Shown here in pieces: positions 6,446 to 15,710 of a stretch of 46,606 nucleotides of DNA (position 1 is its first letter; each line of letters begins with the position of its first letter). The translations under genes were made by a program, and so were the position numbers. Location of the stretch: NCBI RefSeq assembly GCF_020524005.1, contig NZ_JAIVKK010000015.1, forward strand, positions 1-46,606, in the 5' to 3' direction. The notes below the pieces were generated by a model that did no database searches, was not told the origin of the DNA, and worked only from the letters and a program-made list of their open reading frames with translations. Origin of the DNA: Microbulbifer aggregans (lineage in GTDB: Bacteria; Pseudomonadota; Gammaproteobacteria; Pseudomonadales; Cellvibrionaceae).

Positions 6446-8233
6446 ATGACTGAGGTTAAAAAGCCATTGGGGATTACTGACGTAGTCCTGCGCGACGCCC
6501 ACCAGTCGCTATTCGCAACCCGCCTGCGGCTGGACGACATGCTGCCCATTGCGGAGAAGCTGGATAAAGTTGGTTTCTGGTCTCTGGAGTCCTGGGGTGG
6601 TGCAACCTTCGATTCTTGCATCCGTTATTTGGGTGAAGACCCCTGGGAACGAATTCGCGAACTAAAGAAAGCGATGCCGAATACGCCGCAACAGATGCTG
6701 TTCCGCGGGCAGAATATTCTTGGCTACCGCCACTATGCGGATGACGTAGTGGAGAAATTTGTCGAGCGCGCTGCAGAAAACGGTGTTGATGTCTTCCGTG
6801 TGTTTGACGCAATGAATGATATGCGCAACCTGCAAACAGCATTGTCTGCCGTAAAAAAACAGGGCAAGCATGCGCAGGGTACGATCTCTTACACAGTAAG
6901 CCCGGTTCACACCATGGATATGTGGGTGGATCTCGGGCGCCAGCTGGAAGACATGGGTGCAGACTCGATTGCCATTAAAGATATGGCCGGCCTGCTGCGC
7001 CCGTATGAAGGCTTCGAGCTGGTGACAAAGCTGAAGGCTGCACTGGATATCCCGATCCATATGCAGTGCCATGCCACAACCGGTCTTTCAACGGCTACTG
7101 CGCTGAAATGTATCGAAGCGGGTATCGACAATATTGATACTGCGATTTCCTCCATGTCGATGACCTATGGACATAGCCCCACAGAAGCGGTGGTGGCAAT
7201 TCTGGAAGGTACCGAGCGCGATACTGGTCTGGATATCAATCTGCTGGAAGAGATTGCCGCTTACTTCCGCGAGGTCCGCAAGAAGTACGCGAAGTTCGAA
7301 GGCTCCCTGCGTGGTGTGGATTCCCGAATCCTGGTGGCGCAGGTGCCCGGTGGTATGTTGACGAATATGGAAAACCAGTTGCGCGAACAGGGCGCAGGTG
7401 ATCGTCTCGACGAAGTGCTGGAAGAAATCCCGCGTGTACGTAAAGACCTGGGTTATATCCCGCTGGTAACGCCGACGTCGCAGATTGTTGGTACCCAGTC
7501 GGTGCTGAACGTATTGACGGGCGAGCGCTACAAATCCATTTCCAGGGAAACCGCTGCGGTTTTGAAAGGGGAATACGGCGCGACGCCAGCTGACGTCAAT
7601 AAAGAGTTGCAGGATAAAGTGCTTGAGGGCGCTGAGCCCGTAACTTGCCGCCCTGCGGATCTGTTGGCACCGGAACTCGACAAGCTTGCTATTGAACTTC
7701 AGCAAAAGGCCGTCGAAGACAATATCCCGTTGAGCGAAGGCGAAGGGCAGATTGACGATGTGCTGACTTATGCACTATTCCCGCAAATCGGTCTCAAGTT
7801 CCTTAAAAATCGTGGCAACCCGGCTGCCTTTGAGCCTGTTCCAACTGGCAATGAAGGTTCCGAGGTAAAGAACGATAAAGGGGAGGCGGTGTACACCGTT
7901 TCCGTGGAGGGTAAGAGCTACTCCGTTACTGTGTCTGACGGTGGCGATCTCACCGGTATGGTTGAGCTCGGAGGTAGTTCGAGCGCGACAGAATCAGCGT
8001 CTGCGCCTGCCACAGGTAGTGGCGAGCCGGTAAAGGCGCCGTTGGCAGGCAATATCTTCAAAGTGCTGGTGAAGCCCGGCGAGCAGGTCTCCGAAGGGCA
8101 AAACATCGTGATTCTCGAAGCGATGAAAATGGAGACGGCCGTGAGCGCCCCGCGCGCCGGCAGTGTGACTGGTGTCAGTGTCAAGGAAGGCGACTCCGTG
8201 GCGGTGGGCGACGACCTGCTGACCATCGCGTAA
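6446..8233 (+). CDS. oadA: Oxaloacetate decarboxylase alpha subunit (biotin carboxyltransferase)
   Basis: A 595-residue soluble subunit that moves the carboxyl group of oxaloacetate to biotin, yielding pyruvate. Order of parts: carboxyltransferase TIM barrel (~1-270) with [13 protein letters not shown], the metal-site region VFDAMND and the MQCHATTGL block; a conserved PYC/OadA helical domain (~280-460); a Pro/Ser/Ala linker; and a biotinyl domain (~520-595) with EAMKMET, in which Lys561 is the biotin site. Length and order match the family. It lies between oadG and oadB, 12 bases before oadB, and acts with them at the inner membrane. Confidence 0.95.
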   Translation: MTEVKKPLGITDVVLRDAHQSLFATRLRLDDMLPIAEKLDKVGFWSLESWGGATFDSCIRYLGEDPWERIRELKKAMPNTPQQMLFRGQNILGYRHYADDVVEKFVERAAENGVDVFRVFDAMNDMRNLQTALSAVKKQGKHAQGTISYTVSPVHTMDMWVDLGRQLEDMGADSIAIKDMAGLLRPYEGFELVTKLKAALDIPIHMQCHATTGLSTATALKCIEAGIDNIDTAISSMSMTYGHSPTEAVVAILEGTERDTGLDINLLEEIAAYFREVRKKYAKFEGSLRGVDSRILVAQVPGGMLTNMENQLREQGAGDRLDEVLEEIPRVRKDLGYIPLVTPTSQIVGTQSVLNVLTGERYKSISRETAAVLKGEYGATPADVNKELQDKVLEGAEPVTCRPADLLAPELDKLAIELQQKAVEDNIPLSEGEGQIDDVLTYALFPQIGLKFLKNRGNPAAFEPVPTGNEGSEVKNDKGEAVYTVSVEGKSYSVTVSDGGDLTGMVELGGSSSATESASAPATGSGEPVKAPLAGNIFKVLVKPGEQVSEGQNIVILEAMKMETAVSAPRAGSVTGVSVKEGDSVAVGDDLLTIA

Positions 8234-8245
8234 TCGGGGGACGAT

Positions 8246-9559
8246 GTGGAACATATAACAAACCTATGGCTGTCGTCCGGCGCCTACAAAATGTCTTCTG
8301 GCCAGTTTGTGATGATTCTGGTCGGTTTGGGCCTGCTGTTTCTGGCCATTCGTAAAAACTTCGAGCCTTTGCTGTTGGTGCCGATTGGCTTCGGCGGCAT
8401 CTTGGCCAATATCCCGGGCGCCAACCTGGCGGTTCCGGCGGTTGAGGCGGCAATGCACTCCGGCGATGCCGGGGTGTTGGGGCAGATTGCGCAGGCGCTC
8501 GGTCTCGGCGGTTTCGAGTCGATGCAGGGGCTGAAGGCTGCGCTGGAGTCTGCACCTGCTGCGGCTTATGAGCGGGCGGCCCAGGTGGCCCAGGATGCCG
8601 GGTTTAGCAACGGTATGCTGTACAACTTCTACTCGGTGGCGATTGCCTCGGGTGTTGCGCCGCTGGTGATCTTTATGGGTGTAGGCGCGATGACCGATTT
8701 CGGTCCATTGCTCGCGAACCCGCGCACGCTGTTCCTTGGTGCGGCGGCACAGTTCGGCATCTTTGCGACAGTGCTGGGAGCGGTGGGTATGTCTGCCGCA
8801 GGGATCATGGACTTCTCCATCGCGGATGCTGCGGCTATCGGTATCATCGGTGGTGCGGATGGCCCAACGGCCATTTATGTATCCAGTCTGCTGGCGCCGG
8901 ATCTGCTCGGGGCGATTGCGGTAGCAGCCTATTCGTATATGGCCCTGGTTCCGCTTATTCAGCCGCCGATTATGCGTGCGCTGACCACCGAGCAGGAACG
9001 CAAGATCGAGATGGTGCAATTGCGCGTCGTTAGCAAGCGCGAAAAAATCGTGTTCCCGCTTGTGCTGCTGATTCTGGTTGCGCTGTTCCTGCCGGATGCG
9101 GCTCCTCTGCTGGGTATGTTCTGCTTCGGCAACCTGATGCGTGAGAGTGGTGTGGTTAATCGCCTTTCCGACACCGCGCAGAACGCACTGATCAATATCA
9201 CCACCATCTTCCTTGGTCTGTCTGTGGGCTCCAAGCTGGCAGCGGACAAGTTCCTTGATCCGAAGACGCTCGGGATCCTGGCATTGGGGATCGTCGCATT
9301 TGCGATCGGTACCGCGACAGGTGTTTTGATGGCCAAGCTGTTGAATGCCGTGAGTAAAACCAAGATCAACCCGCTCATTGGCTCCGCCGGTGTTTCCGCG
9401 GTTCCTATGGCGGCGCGGGTATCCAACAAGCTGGGGCTGGAAGCAAACCCGCATAACTTCCTGCTGATGCACGCGATGGGTCCAAATGTGGCGGGGGTGA
9501 TCGGTTCTGCGGTTGCTGCCGGTGTCATGATCACGATGGTTCGCGCGATGACCGGCTGA
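8246..9559 (+). CDS. oadB: Oxaloacetate decarboxylase beta subunit (sodium pump)
   Basis: A 437-residue membrane protein with roughly nine to eleven hydrophobic segments. It carries out decarboxylation of carboxybiotin coupled to export of sodium ions. Signature stretches are [18 protein letters not shown], which contains the conserved aspartate of the ion path, and [19 protein letters not shown]; both are characteristic of OadB/MmdB/GcdB. The alpha subunit next to it, with an oxaloacetate/pyruvate-type carboxyltransferase, favours OadB. Translation begins at GTG 8246 behind GGGGGACGAT. A strong terminator follows 30 bases after the stop. Confidence 0.95.
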   Translation: MEHITNLWLSSGAYKMSSGQFVMILVGLGLLFLAIRKNFEPLLLVPIGFGGILANIPGANLAVPAVEAAMHSGDAGVLGQIAQALGLGGFESMQGLKAALESAPAAAYERAAQVAQDAGFSNGMLYNFYSVAIASGVAPLVIFMGVGAMTDFGPLLANPRTLFLGAAAQFGIFATVLGAVGMSAAGIMDFSIADAAAIGIIGGADGPTAIYVSSLLAPDLLGAIAVAAYSYMALVPLIQPPIMRALTTEQERKIEMVQLRVVSKREKIVFPLVLLILVALFLPDAAPLLGMFCFGNLMRESGVVNRLSDTAQNALINITTIFLGLSVGSKLAADKFLDPKTLGILALGIVAFAIGTATGVLMAKLLNAVSKTKINPLIGSAGVSAVPMAARVSNKLGLEANPHNFLLMHAMGPNVAGVIGSAVAAGVMITMVRAMTG

Positions 9560-9587
9560 TGCCGTTGGCCTTCTGGGATCCATAGAG

Positions 9588-9614
9588 AAACCCCGCTTCG
9601 GCGGGGTTTTTTTG
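9588..9614 (+). terminator. Terminator of the oadGAB operon
   Basis: ACCCCGC TTC GCGGGGT is followed by a run of T. Strong GC stem, short loop and U tract: a standard intrinsic terminator. Confidence 0.95.
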
Positions 9615-9749
9615 TGGTCATCATCAGTCTGTGACCGAGAGGTCGGAAGCTGTGTTCATACCGGCGGCTTAAAGTCCGGCGCCGTGGTAATATGATCGCC
9701 GTTTTTTTGGCCATTGGGCACCTTGGCTAAGGTGCGGGAAGGAGAGGTT

Positions 9750-10532
9750 ATGTCCTGGTTGGGAGCCGGTATCGGAGCGGGCATCGGCATGATGTTTGGT
9801 GGGCCAATAGGTGCCGCGCTGGGTGCCTGGGTTGGCAGCTCGTTTGGATCCGGGCTGAAGAGAATGGCGGAAGCGGGCATAACCCTGAATAAGGATGGTG
9901 CGCAAACCGTATTTATTGTCGCGCTGTTTTCCATGTTGGCGAAAATGGCCAAGGCGGACGGACAGGTATCCAAGGCTGAGATCCAGCTTGTTGATGACTT
10001 CATCAAGAACAACCTGCGCCTCACCGGGGAAGATCGTGAGCAGGCGATCAAGATCTTCCAGAATGCCAAATCGGACAATTACACCATTTACGATTATGCG
10101 GAGCAGTATCGCCAGTTGATCCGCAACCAGGCCATGCGTGAGATGGTCTACCGCCTTCTATTTGCGGTTGCGTTTGCCGACGGTGAACTGCACCCGGCAG
10201 AAGAGCAGATCCTGCGCCGGATTCCAGCATCCCTGGGATTGCACGAATCCATTTTCACAGCGATGTTCCAAGAGTTCGGCCGTGGCGGTGCGTCCGGACA
10301 GGGCGGTGGGTTGCAGGCGCACTACGACATTCTTGAATGCAGCCCGGATGTCAGTGATCGTGAGCTCAAACTGGCCTACCGCCGCAAGGCCGCGGAGTTC
10401 CACCCGGACAAGCTGGCGGCGAAGGGGTTGCCTGACGAATTCATGCGCCACGCGGAAGACCAAATGAAGAGTGTGACGGTGGCTTACGACACTATTGCGG
10501 CCGCGCGCAAGCGCGAGGCGGCAGTTAATTAA
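9750..10532 (+). CDS. djlA: DnaK co-chaperone DjlA
   Basis: A 260-residue type III membrane-anchored J protein. A glycine-rich hydrophobic N-terminal segment (GAGIGAGIGMMFGGPIGAAL, ~4-30) spans the inner membrane. A TerB-like acidic helical domain follows (~50-180; MAKADGQVSKAEI, FADGELHPAEEQIL), then the C-terminal J domain (191-260) with the essential HPD at 218-220. DjlA stimulates DnaK and is linked to envelope stress and capsule signalling in E. coli. ATG 9750 is chosen because AAGGAGAGG sits five bases before it. bolA follows after 13 bases. Confidence 0.9.
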   Translation: MSWLGAGIGAGIGMMFGGPIGAALGAWVGSSFGSGLKRMAEAGITLNKDGAQTVFIVALFSMLAKMAKADGQVSKAEIQLVDDFIKNNLRLTGEDREQAIKIFQNAKSDNYTIYDYAEQYRQLIRNQAMREMVYRLLFAVAFADGELHPAEEQILRRIPASLGLHESIFTAMFQEFGRGGASGQGGGLQAHYDILECSPDVSDRELKLAYRRKAAEFHPDKLAAKGLPDEFMRHAEDQMKSVTVAYDTIAAARKREAAVN

Positions 10533-10545
10533 CGGAGTTCGACGT

Positions 10546-10851
10546 ATGTCTTTGGCGGAAACCATTCAAAGCAAGCTCACCGAAGCTTTTGCGCCCACCC
10601 ATGTGGAGGTGGCCTGTGAGAGCCATATGCACAATGTGCCGGAAGGGGCTGAGATGCATTTTCGGGTGGTGCTGGTGAGTGATGCATTCTCTGGTGTGCG
10701 CAAAGTTCAGCGGCACCAGAAAGTGTACGGGGTACTTGCGGATGAGATGGCCGGGCCGATTCACGCGCTGGCGCTGCATTTATTTTCGGCCGATGAATGG
10801 CAGGGGCAGGCACCTGAAAGTCCCCAGTGCCTTGGTGGAAGTAAGGTGTAA
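10546..10851 (+). CDS. bolA: BolA-family protein
   Basis: A 101-residue protein with the BolA fold: IQSKLTEAF.PTHVEVACESHMH, then GAEMHFRVVLVSDAFSG, and the helix-turn-helix-like VRKVQRHQKVYGVLADEM with PIHALALHLFSADEW. The His in CESHMH and the C-terminal His are those used with monothiol glutaredoxins to hold an Fe-S cluster. BolA affects morphology and iron handling; which paralogue this is cannot be decided. The start follows ACGGAG. It is probably cotranscribed with djlA. Confidence 0.85.
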   Translation: MSLAETIQSKLTEAFAPTHVEVACESHMHNVPEGAEMHFRVVLVSDAFSGVRKVQRHQKVYGVLADEMAGPIHALALHLFSADEWQGQAPESPQCLGGSKV

Positions 10852-11470
10852 GTACTTATAAAGGTGTACTGGCAAGTGCCGGTGCGCCTTCTCTTTCTTT
10901 GTGTCTGCTGCTCTCTTACTTAAGGCCCTCTCCCCCTCAGGGCCTCGCTCTTCCTGAAACCCACTCATCCCGACGTCTTGTAGGCATAGGCGGCCTGTAA
11001 TTCGGATTGTGTTATTTCGCCAAGATAAAAGGGATGCCAAAAGTTCGGGAGTCTGGTCGCGAGTTGAGGATTTTTCCGCCATTTTTCCCGGTTAAACACT
11101 TCTTTACTTTCGCGCTGGCCTTCCTTTCTCGACTTGAATGTCGCCTGAATGGGTGACGGAAAATTTCCTATCCTATTTCAAGCCGATGTTTTTCGTGGCG
11201 TTAAACTTTTCATTTCGGTTTATTTTGGCGTGAAATTATTTCTTCGTGGCGTGAAAATTTCCGTAAGCGGTTTGTTTTTTTGCAAAAAATAAAATGGCGC
11301 CAGTCGTTGTTCCCATCGTAATAGATAACTTGTACGACAACAGAACATATAAGTTCCCTTTATCGGCATTTTTTTTGGTTGTTTTTTCTACAGTGCTGCG
11401 ATCCCGTGTCTAGACTGAGAAGTGATTGGGTTAATTGCTGTTTAATTTGCCGAATACGATGGAGTTCTCA
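10852..11470. other. Gene-free region before the OmpW gene
   Basis: About 620 bases without a supportable gene. The second half is strongly AT-rich. Three copies of GGCGTKAAA occur at 11197, 11227 and 11248 (spacings 30 and 21 bases, close to whole helical turns), a possible regulator-binding array for ompW. No clear -35/-10 pair could be fixed. Confidence 0.4.
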
Positions 11471-12232
11471 ATGAAAATGACACGCGTTCTGACACCGCTT
11501 GCAATCGCTGTAGCTGCACTCGTTAGTGCCCAACAGGCTGCGGCAGGCATGTGGGATGAGGGTGATTTTGTCGTTCGGGTTGGTGCCAGCTGGGTTGATC
11601 CGGATGACAGCGATAATGATCTGCGTTTTGATGACGGTAGAATTCACGAAGATTTCGATATCGATAGTGATACTACCTGGAATATTTCCGGAGCCTGGTT
11701 GCCAGTTGAACACTGGGGCGTTGAGCTGATGTATATCGGCGAAACCAACCATGACATGGATCTGGAGCGCATTCGTGATGGAAACATCATCTACGACATC
11801 AGCGATGTTGATGTTGGCGATTTTGATGCCAGCTATGCCAATGCATTTGTAAACTGGTATCCGCTGAGCCGTGATTGCCTGGGGCAGCCCTACGTTGGTA
11901 TTGGTGTTAACTACACCGATTTTAGCGATGCAGGCTTCTCCCGCGCACTCAATGACGAGCTGATCGCCAACGACCTCGCGGTTAATGGTGTGGATGTTGG
12001 TATCGGTCACTCATGGGGTGTAACCGGTCAAATCGGTGTTGATTTCCGTTTTGGACGCGAAAGCGCATTCCTTGTGAACGCTGCCGTGCTCTACATCGAT
12101 GCGGATACTGACATCGACTTCTACTACAAGGATCCGCAATCAAACGATCCGTCCATCACTCGTCGTGCAACCGTGAGCGATGTGGATTACAGCCCCTGGG
12201 TATTCAACCTGGGCGTAGGTTACTCTTTCTAA
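11471..12232 (+). CDS. ompW: OmpW-family outer-membrane protein
   Basis: A 253-residue precursor. Residues 1-25 form a signal peptide (basic MKMTR, hydrophobic core, AAA before GMWDEG). The mature part starts with GDFVVRVGASWVDPDDSD, alternating strands of an eight-stranded barrel, contains WGVELMYIGE and NAFVNWYP, and ends VFNLGVGYSF with the terminal Phe recognised by the Bam machinery. OmpW forms a narrow hydrophobic channel. The insertions are unusually rich in Asp, fitting a halophilic or marine lifestyle. ATG 11471 is chosen since GGAG lies six bases upstream. Confidence 0.9.
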   Translation: MKMTRVLTPLAIAVAALVSAQQAAAGMWDEGDFVVRVGASWVDPDDSDNDLRFDDGRIHEDFDIDSDTTWNISGAWLPVEHWGVELMYIGETNHDMDLERIRDGNIIYDISDVDVGDFDASYANAFVNWYPLSRDCLGQPYVGIGVNYTDFSDAGFSRALNDELIANDLAVNGVDVGIGHSWGVTGQIGVDFRFGRESAFLVNAAVLYIDADTDIDFYYKDPQSNDPSITRRATVSDVDYSPWVFNLGVGYSF

Positions 12233-12260
12233 AAGAGTTGCTCGTTCAAGGATGAGCGGA

Positions 12261-12287
12261 AAAGGCACCCATTGGGTGCCTTTTTTA
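12261..12287 (+). terminator. Terminator of ompW
   Basis: AAAGGCACCCATTGGGTGCC followed by TTTTTT: a perfect eight-pair stem with an intrinsic U tract, 29 bases after the stop codon. Confidence 0.95.
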
Positions 12288-12327
12288 TTGCTACCTTTAT
12301 TAGCCGTTACAACGGCTTTTCGCAGTT

Positions 12328-13320
12328 ATGGAATACAAGGATTACTACCAGATACTCGGGCTCAAACGCGATGCTGCGCAAGATGAAATCAAGCGGGCCT
12401 ACCGCAAACTCGCGCGCAAATACCACCCGGATGTAAGCAAGGAAGAAGCAGCCGAAGATCGCTTCAAGGAAGTGAATGAGGCTTACGAAGTACTCAAGGA
12501 TCCGGAAAAGCGTGCGGCCTATGACCAGCTTGGCGGTAAGTGGAATGCGGGCCAGGACTTCCGGCCGCCACCGGACTGGAACCAGGGGTTTGAGTTTCAT
12601 GGCGGCGGCTATACGGAAGCCGACCCGGAAGCATTCAGCGATTTTTTTGAAAGCCTGTTCGGGCGTGGAGGATTCAGCCGGGGTGGTTTCCGCGGTGATG
12701 GCGCTGCGCGAGGGGGTTATGCTGGCGGAAGGACCTTCCACGCTCATGGCAATAATACCTACGCAAAAATCTTTATTGATCTGGAAGACAGTTACCACGG
12801 TGCCACGCGCCAGATCGCCCTCAAGCATTCTGAGCTGGGAGCGGATGGCAGACCACAAATTCGCGAGCGGAAGCTCAACGTAAAAATTCCCAAAGGGGTA
12901 ACGGAAGGACAGCAGATACGCCTCGCCGGGCAGGGAGAGCCGGGAATGGGCGAAGGGAAGCCCGGCGACCTTTACCTGGAAATCCACTTCAATCCTCACG
13001 GGCGCTATAGCGTCGAAGGGGCTTCGGTGTACCTGGATCTTCCCGTTGCACCGTGGGAGGCGGCATTGGGAGCCAAGGTGAAAGTGGCAACGCCCTGCGG
13101 CGACGTGCACCTGACAGTACCGCCGAATAGCCGGACGGGCGGCAAGTTGCGTTTGAAAGGGCGCGGGATACCCGCGAAAACGCCCGGGGACCTGTATGTG
13201 GTGCTCGACATAGTGACGCCACCGGCGACAACGGAAGCAGAAAAAGCGGCCTACCGACAATTCAGCGAGGCATTCAGCTTTGATCCGAGGGGGCCGTCTG
13301 GCCAAAGGGGAGGCGCATAA
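12328..13320 (+). CDS. cbpA: Curved DNA-binding protein / J-domain co-chaperone CbpA
   Basis: A 330-residue DnaJ-type co-chaperone without a zinc finger. J domain at 1-70 with HPD at 33-35; a Gly/Phe/Arg-rich linker (~75-145); then two C-terminal substrate-binding beta domains ([75 protein letters not shown]). CbpA acts with DnaK and binds curved DNA at the nucleoid. The stop overlaps the start of cbpM by one base (TAATG), so the inhibitor is translationally coupled. Confidence 0.95.
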   Translation: MEYKDYYQILGLKRDAAQDEIKRAYRKLARKYHPDVSKEEAAEDRFKEVNEAYEVLKDPEKRAAYDQLGGKWNAGQDFRPPPDWNQGFEFHGGGYTEADPEAFSDFFESLFGRGGFSRGGFRGDGAARGGYAGGRTFHAHGNNTYAKIFIDLEDSYHGATRQIALKHSELGADGRPQIRERKLNVKIPKGVTEGQQIRLAGQGEPGMGEGKPGDLYLEIHFNPHGRYSVEGASVYLDLPVAPWEAALGAKVKVATPCGDVHLTVPPNSRTGGKLRLKGRGIPAKTPGDLYVVLDIVTPPATTEAEKAAYRQFSEAFSFDPRGPSGQRGGA

Positions 13321-13640
13321 TGGATCGACAGCAATCCGATGAAATCATCCCGGCCATTCTGGACGAGTCCAGTGAACTGACACTGAGTGAACTCTGCCGC
13401 GCCTGTGGGTTACCGGCCGAGCATATTCTGGCTCTGGTAGAGGAGGGCGTGATCGAGCCTCAGGGGCGCGCCACGCGCTGGCGGTTCAGTGGCATTTGCG
13501 TGCGGCGGGTCAGGCGGGTTTATACCCTGGAGCGGGATCTGGGCGTGAACCTGGCGGGTGCGGCGCTCGCAATCGAGCTGCTGGAAGAGATCGAACGCCT
13601 CCAGGCGCGTTTACAGCGCCTGGAGAGTCGGGATGAGTGA
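13320..13640 (+). CDS. cbpM: Chaperone modulator CbpM
   Basis: A 106-residue MerR-like small protein. The N-terminal part (LTLSELCRACGLPAEHILALVEEGVIEPQG) is a winged-helix-like fold, followed by FSGICVRRVRRVYTLERDLGVNLAGAALAIELLEEIERLQARL, a long C-terminal helix. CbpM binds the J domain of CbpA and blocks both its co-chaperone and DNA-binding activities. It overlaps cbpA by one base. The converging antiporter gene ends six bases away. Confidence 0.9.
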   Translation: MDRQQSDEIIPAILDESSELTLSELCRACGLPAEHILALVEEGVIEPQGRATRWRFSGICVRRVRRVYTLERDLGVNLAGAALAIELLEEIERLQARLQRLESRDE

Positions 13641-13645
13641 TGAAC

Positions 13646-14626
13646 TTACTGCACCTGCTGAGTAATCTCCACAATCAGATAGGTGGTGTAGGCCACATAC
13701 GCCAGTAACAGCGCCAGGCCCTCCCAGCGGTTGATCCGGCCCTGGCCCCGGAAGCCGTAGGCAAATACAAACAGGGCAATGGTCAGTCCGACCACCATTG
13801 GCCAGTCACGGGTGACGATTTCGTGGGGAACCTCCGGCATGGGCGCGATGACACCGGCGATGCCAATGACCGCGAGCAGGTTGAACATGTTCGAGCCGAC
13901 AACATTGCCAATTGCGATGTCGTGTTCTCCCTTGCGTGCGGCCACTACGGTTGCTGCCAGCTCCGGAAGCGATGTGCCAAGAGCGACAATGGTAAGGCCG
14001 ATGATCAGGTCACTGACGCCCAGTTGCTGGGCGATAGTAACCGCTCCCCAAACCAGCAGGCGGGAGCTCAGGATCAACAGAATAAGTCCTGCCACTACCC
14101 AAAAAATCGCTTTGCCGAGGGGCATGGCATGGGTTTCCAGCTCTTCCTCGATATTGCTTTCGATGATGTCGCCTTTGCCGGTCAGGGCAGAATAAATAGA
14201 CCAGCCAATCAGGCCGAAAAAACCCGCCAGCAGTACGATTGCTTCCCAGCGCTCGAGCCCGCCGTTCCACAGGAAAGCGCCCGTCAGGCAGCTGATCGCC
14301 AGCAGCAAAGGCAGCTCTTTGCGCACGATCTTGGAGTGCACACTCAACGGGATCAGCATCGCGGTGATACCCAGGATAAGGCCGGTGTTGGTAATGTTGG
14401 AGCCGTAGGCATTACCCAGAGCCAGTCCTGGGCTTCCGTCCAGTGCCGCGATTGCGGAAACCACCATTTCCGGTGCCGAGGTGCCAAAGCCGACGATAAC
14501 CATACCGATCAACAGTGGCGGCATACCCGCGTGGCCGGCAGTTGCAGCAGCGCCTTCTACAAAGCGGTCGGCACTCCATACCAGCAGGGCAAATCCGATG
14601 AGAATGGCAATGATTGGGAGGATCAT
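13646..14626 (-). CDS. CaCA-family sodium/calcium antiporter (YrbG-like)
   Basis: A 326-residue inner-membrane protein with about ten membrane segments in two inverted halves. Each half carries an alpha repeat: GFGTSAPEMVVS...GNAYGSNITNTG in the first and ALGTSLPELAATVVAARKGEHDIAIGNVVGSNMFNLL in the second. The conserved acidic and Asn/Ser residues are the cation site of the Na+/Ca2+ exchanger superfamily. An acidic loop (IIESNIEEELETHAM) joins the halves. ATG 14626 is chosen because AAGGAC lies five bases upstream; the longer frame is unlikely. Which ion it carries is inferred. Confidence 0.9.
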   Translation of the reverse strand: MILPIIAILIGFALLVWSADRFVEGAAATAGHAGMPPLLIGMVIVGFGTSAPEMVVSAIAALDGSPGLALGNAYGSNITNTGLILGITAMLIPLSVHSKIVRKELPLLLAISCLTGAFLWNGGLERWEAIVLLAGFFGLIGWSIYSALTGKGDIIESNIEEELETHAMPLGKAIFWVVAGLILLILSSRLLVWGAVTIAQQLGVSDLIIGLTIVALGTSLPELAATVVAARKGEHDIAIGNVVGSNMFNLLAVIGIAGVIAPMPEVPHEIVTRDWPMVVGLTIALFVFAYGFRGQGRINRWEGLALLLAYVAYTTYLIVEITQQVQ

Positions 14627-14786
14627 AGTTGTCCTTGTTGTTCTTAATTCAGCCGCTTGGCGGGGTTGGCTATTTGCGGTGCGCATTGTAGCGGCTCTGG
14701 GAGCCAGTTGCAGCGCGGCAGTGGTGGGGTTTTTGGGGGGACCCTACAGTTTGGGCAGCTCTTGTTAAGCAAACAGGTGAACGGAG

Positions 14787-15710
14787 ATGAACAAAAAACT
14801 GTTGCTCGGTGCGCTCATTGGAGCCGGTATTTCCATGCTGAATAAAAAAATCCGCGCGCAGCAGGCGCCGGCGCCCGGTACCCCTCCGCCTGATTTTAGC
14901 AAGGTTCCCGCACCTGATAGCGGGGATGGTCCCAGTCTGGATGACATCCTGGCCCGCGCTGGCAAGCCAGGGGGGCTGGGGGGCGGTTGGCAGGGGCAGA
15001 CGCCTCCCAGTGGGCAGGCAGCGCCGCAAGGGCCGGGCGGTGGCGATATATTTGGCGGTGCGGTTCCAGCCGGTGCCGGGGCTGGCGGCGCGGCAGTCTT
15101 GATGGAGATGGCGCGGCGTATCTTTGAGCAGATGCAAAAGCAGCAACAACAGGGTGGCACACCAGGTGGCGCCACTGGTGGTGCAGCCGGCGGGGGGCTG
15201 GGTGATATTCTCGGCCAGATTTTCGGGCGCGCCGATGGCAAGTTCGGTCAGAAGGGGCCACAGGGACCGCAATCCAGCCCAGGCAGCTGGCAGCAGATGC
15301 AGCCCCGCGGCAAGGGTGGGTTATTCGGATTTGTGGATGCTGACTCCGGTGCGGAGGGCGGTGATGACCAGCAGGCGGAAACCATGCTGAAAGCCATGAT
15401 TGCTGCGGCCCAGGCTGATGGACGTATCGATGCTCAGGAGCAGGAGAATATCTTGCAGGCGTTGCAGGGACAGGTGGATAGCAGCGATCTGGAAGGGTTG
15501 CGGAACCTGTTGACGAATCCGGTGGGGCTGGATGATGTGGTTGCCGAGGTCAATGACCCGGCCACCGCCTTCAACCTGTACCTGGTTTCGGCGATGACCA
15601 TCAATCCTGACAATGCCCAAGAGCGCCAGTACCTGGATAGTCTGGCGCAGCGGCTGGGGATCTCCGAAGACGCCGCCCGGGTTATCGAGCAGCAGATTCC
15701 TCGGGGGTAG
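14787..15710 (+). CDS. DUF533 / TerB-fold protein
   Basis: A 307-residue protein. The short N-terminus (LLLGALIGAGISML) is hydrophobic. A long low-complexity region (~22-190) very rich in Pro, Gly, Ala and Gln follows, then the C-terminal DUF533 domain (~195-305; AETMLKAMIAAAQADGRIDAQEQENIL, FNLYLVSAMTINPDNAQERQYLDSLAQRLGI), which has the TerB-like helical fold of E. coli YebE. The function of YebE proteins is unknown; they are envelope-stress responsive in E. coli. The stop overlaps the 3' end of the converging serine hydrolase gene by 29 bases. Confidence 0.85.
   Translation: MNKKLLLGALIGAGISMLNKKIRAQQAPAPGTPPPDFSKVPAPDSGDGPSLDDILARAGKPGGLGGGWQGQTPPSGQAAPQGPGGGDIFGGAVPAGAGAGGAAVLMEMARRIFEQMQKQQQQGGTPGGATGGAAGGGLGDILGQIFGRADGKFGQKGPQGPQSSPGSWQQMQPRGKGGLFGFVDADSGAEGGDDQQAETMLKAMIAAAQADGRIDAQEQENILQALQGQVDSSDLEGLRNLLTNPVGLDDVVAEVNDPATAFNLYLVSAMTINPDNAQERQYLDSLAQRLGISEDAARVIEQQIPRG

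Noticed and set aside
8264..9583. 439-residue minus-strand ORF opposite oadB
   Set aside because: Shadow frame of a high-GC gene; composition rich in Arg, His and Gln and no family resemblance.
12307..13305. 332-residue ORF opposite cbpA
   Set aside because: Shadow of the cbpA reading frame with no motifs.
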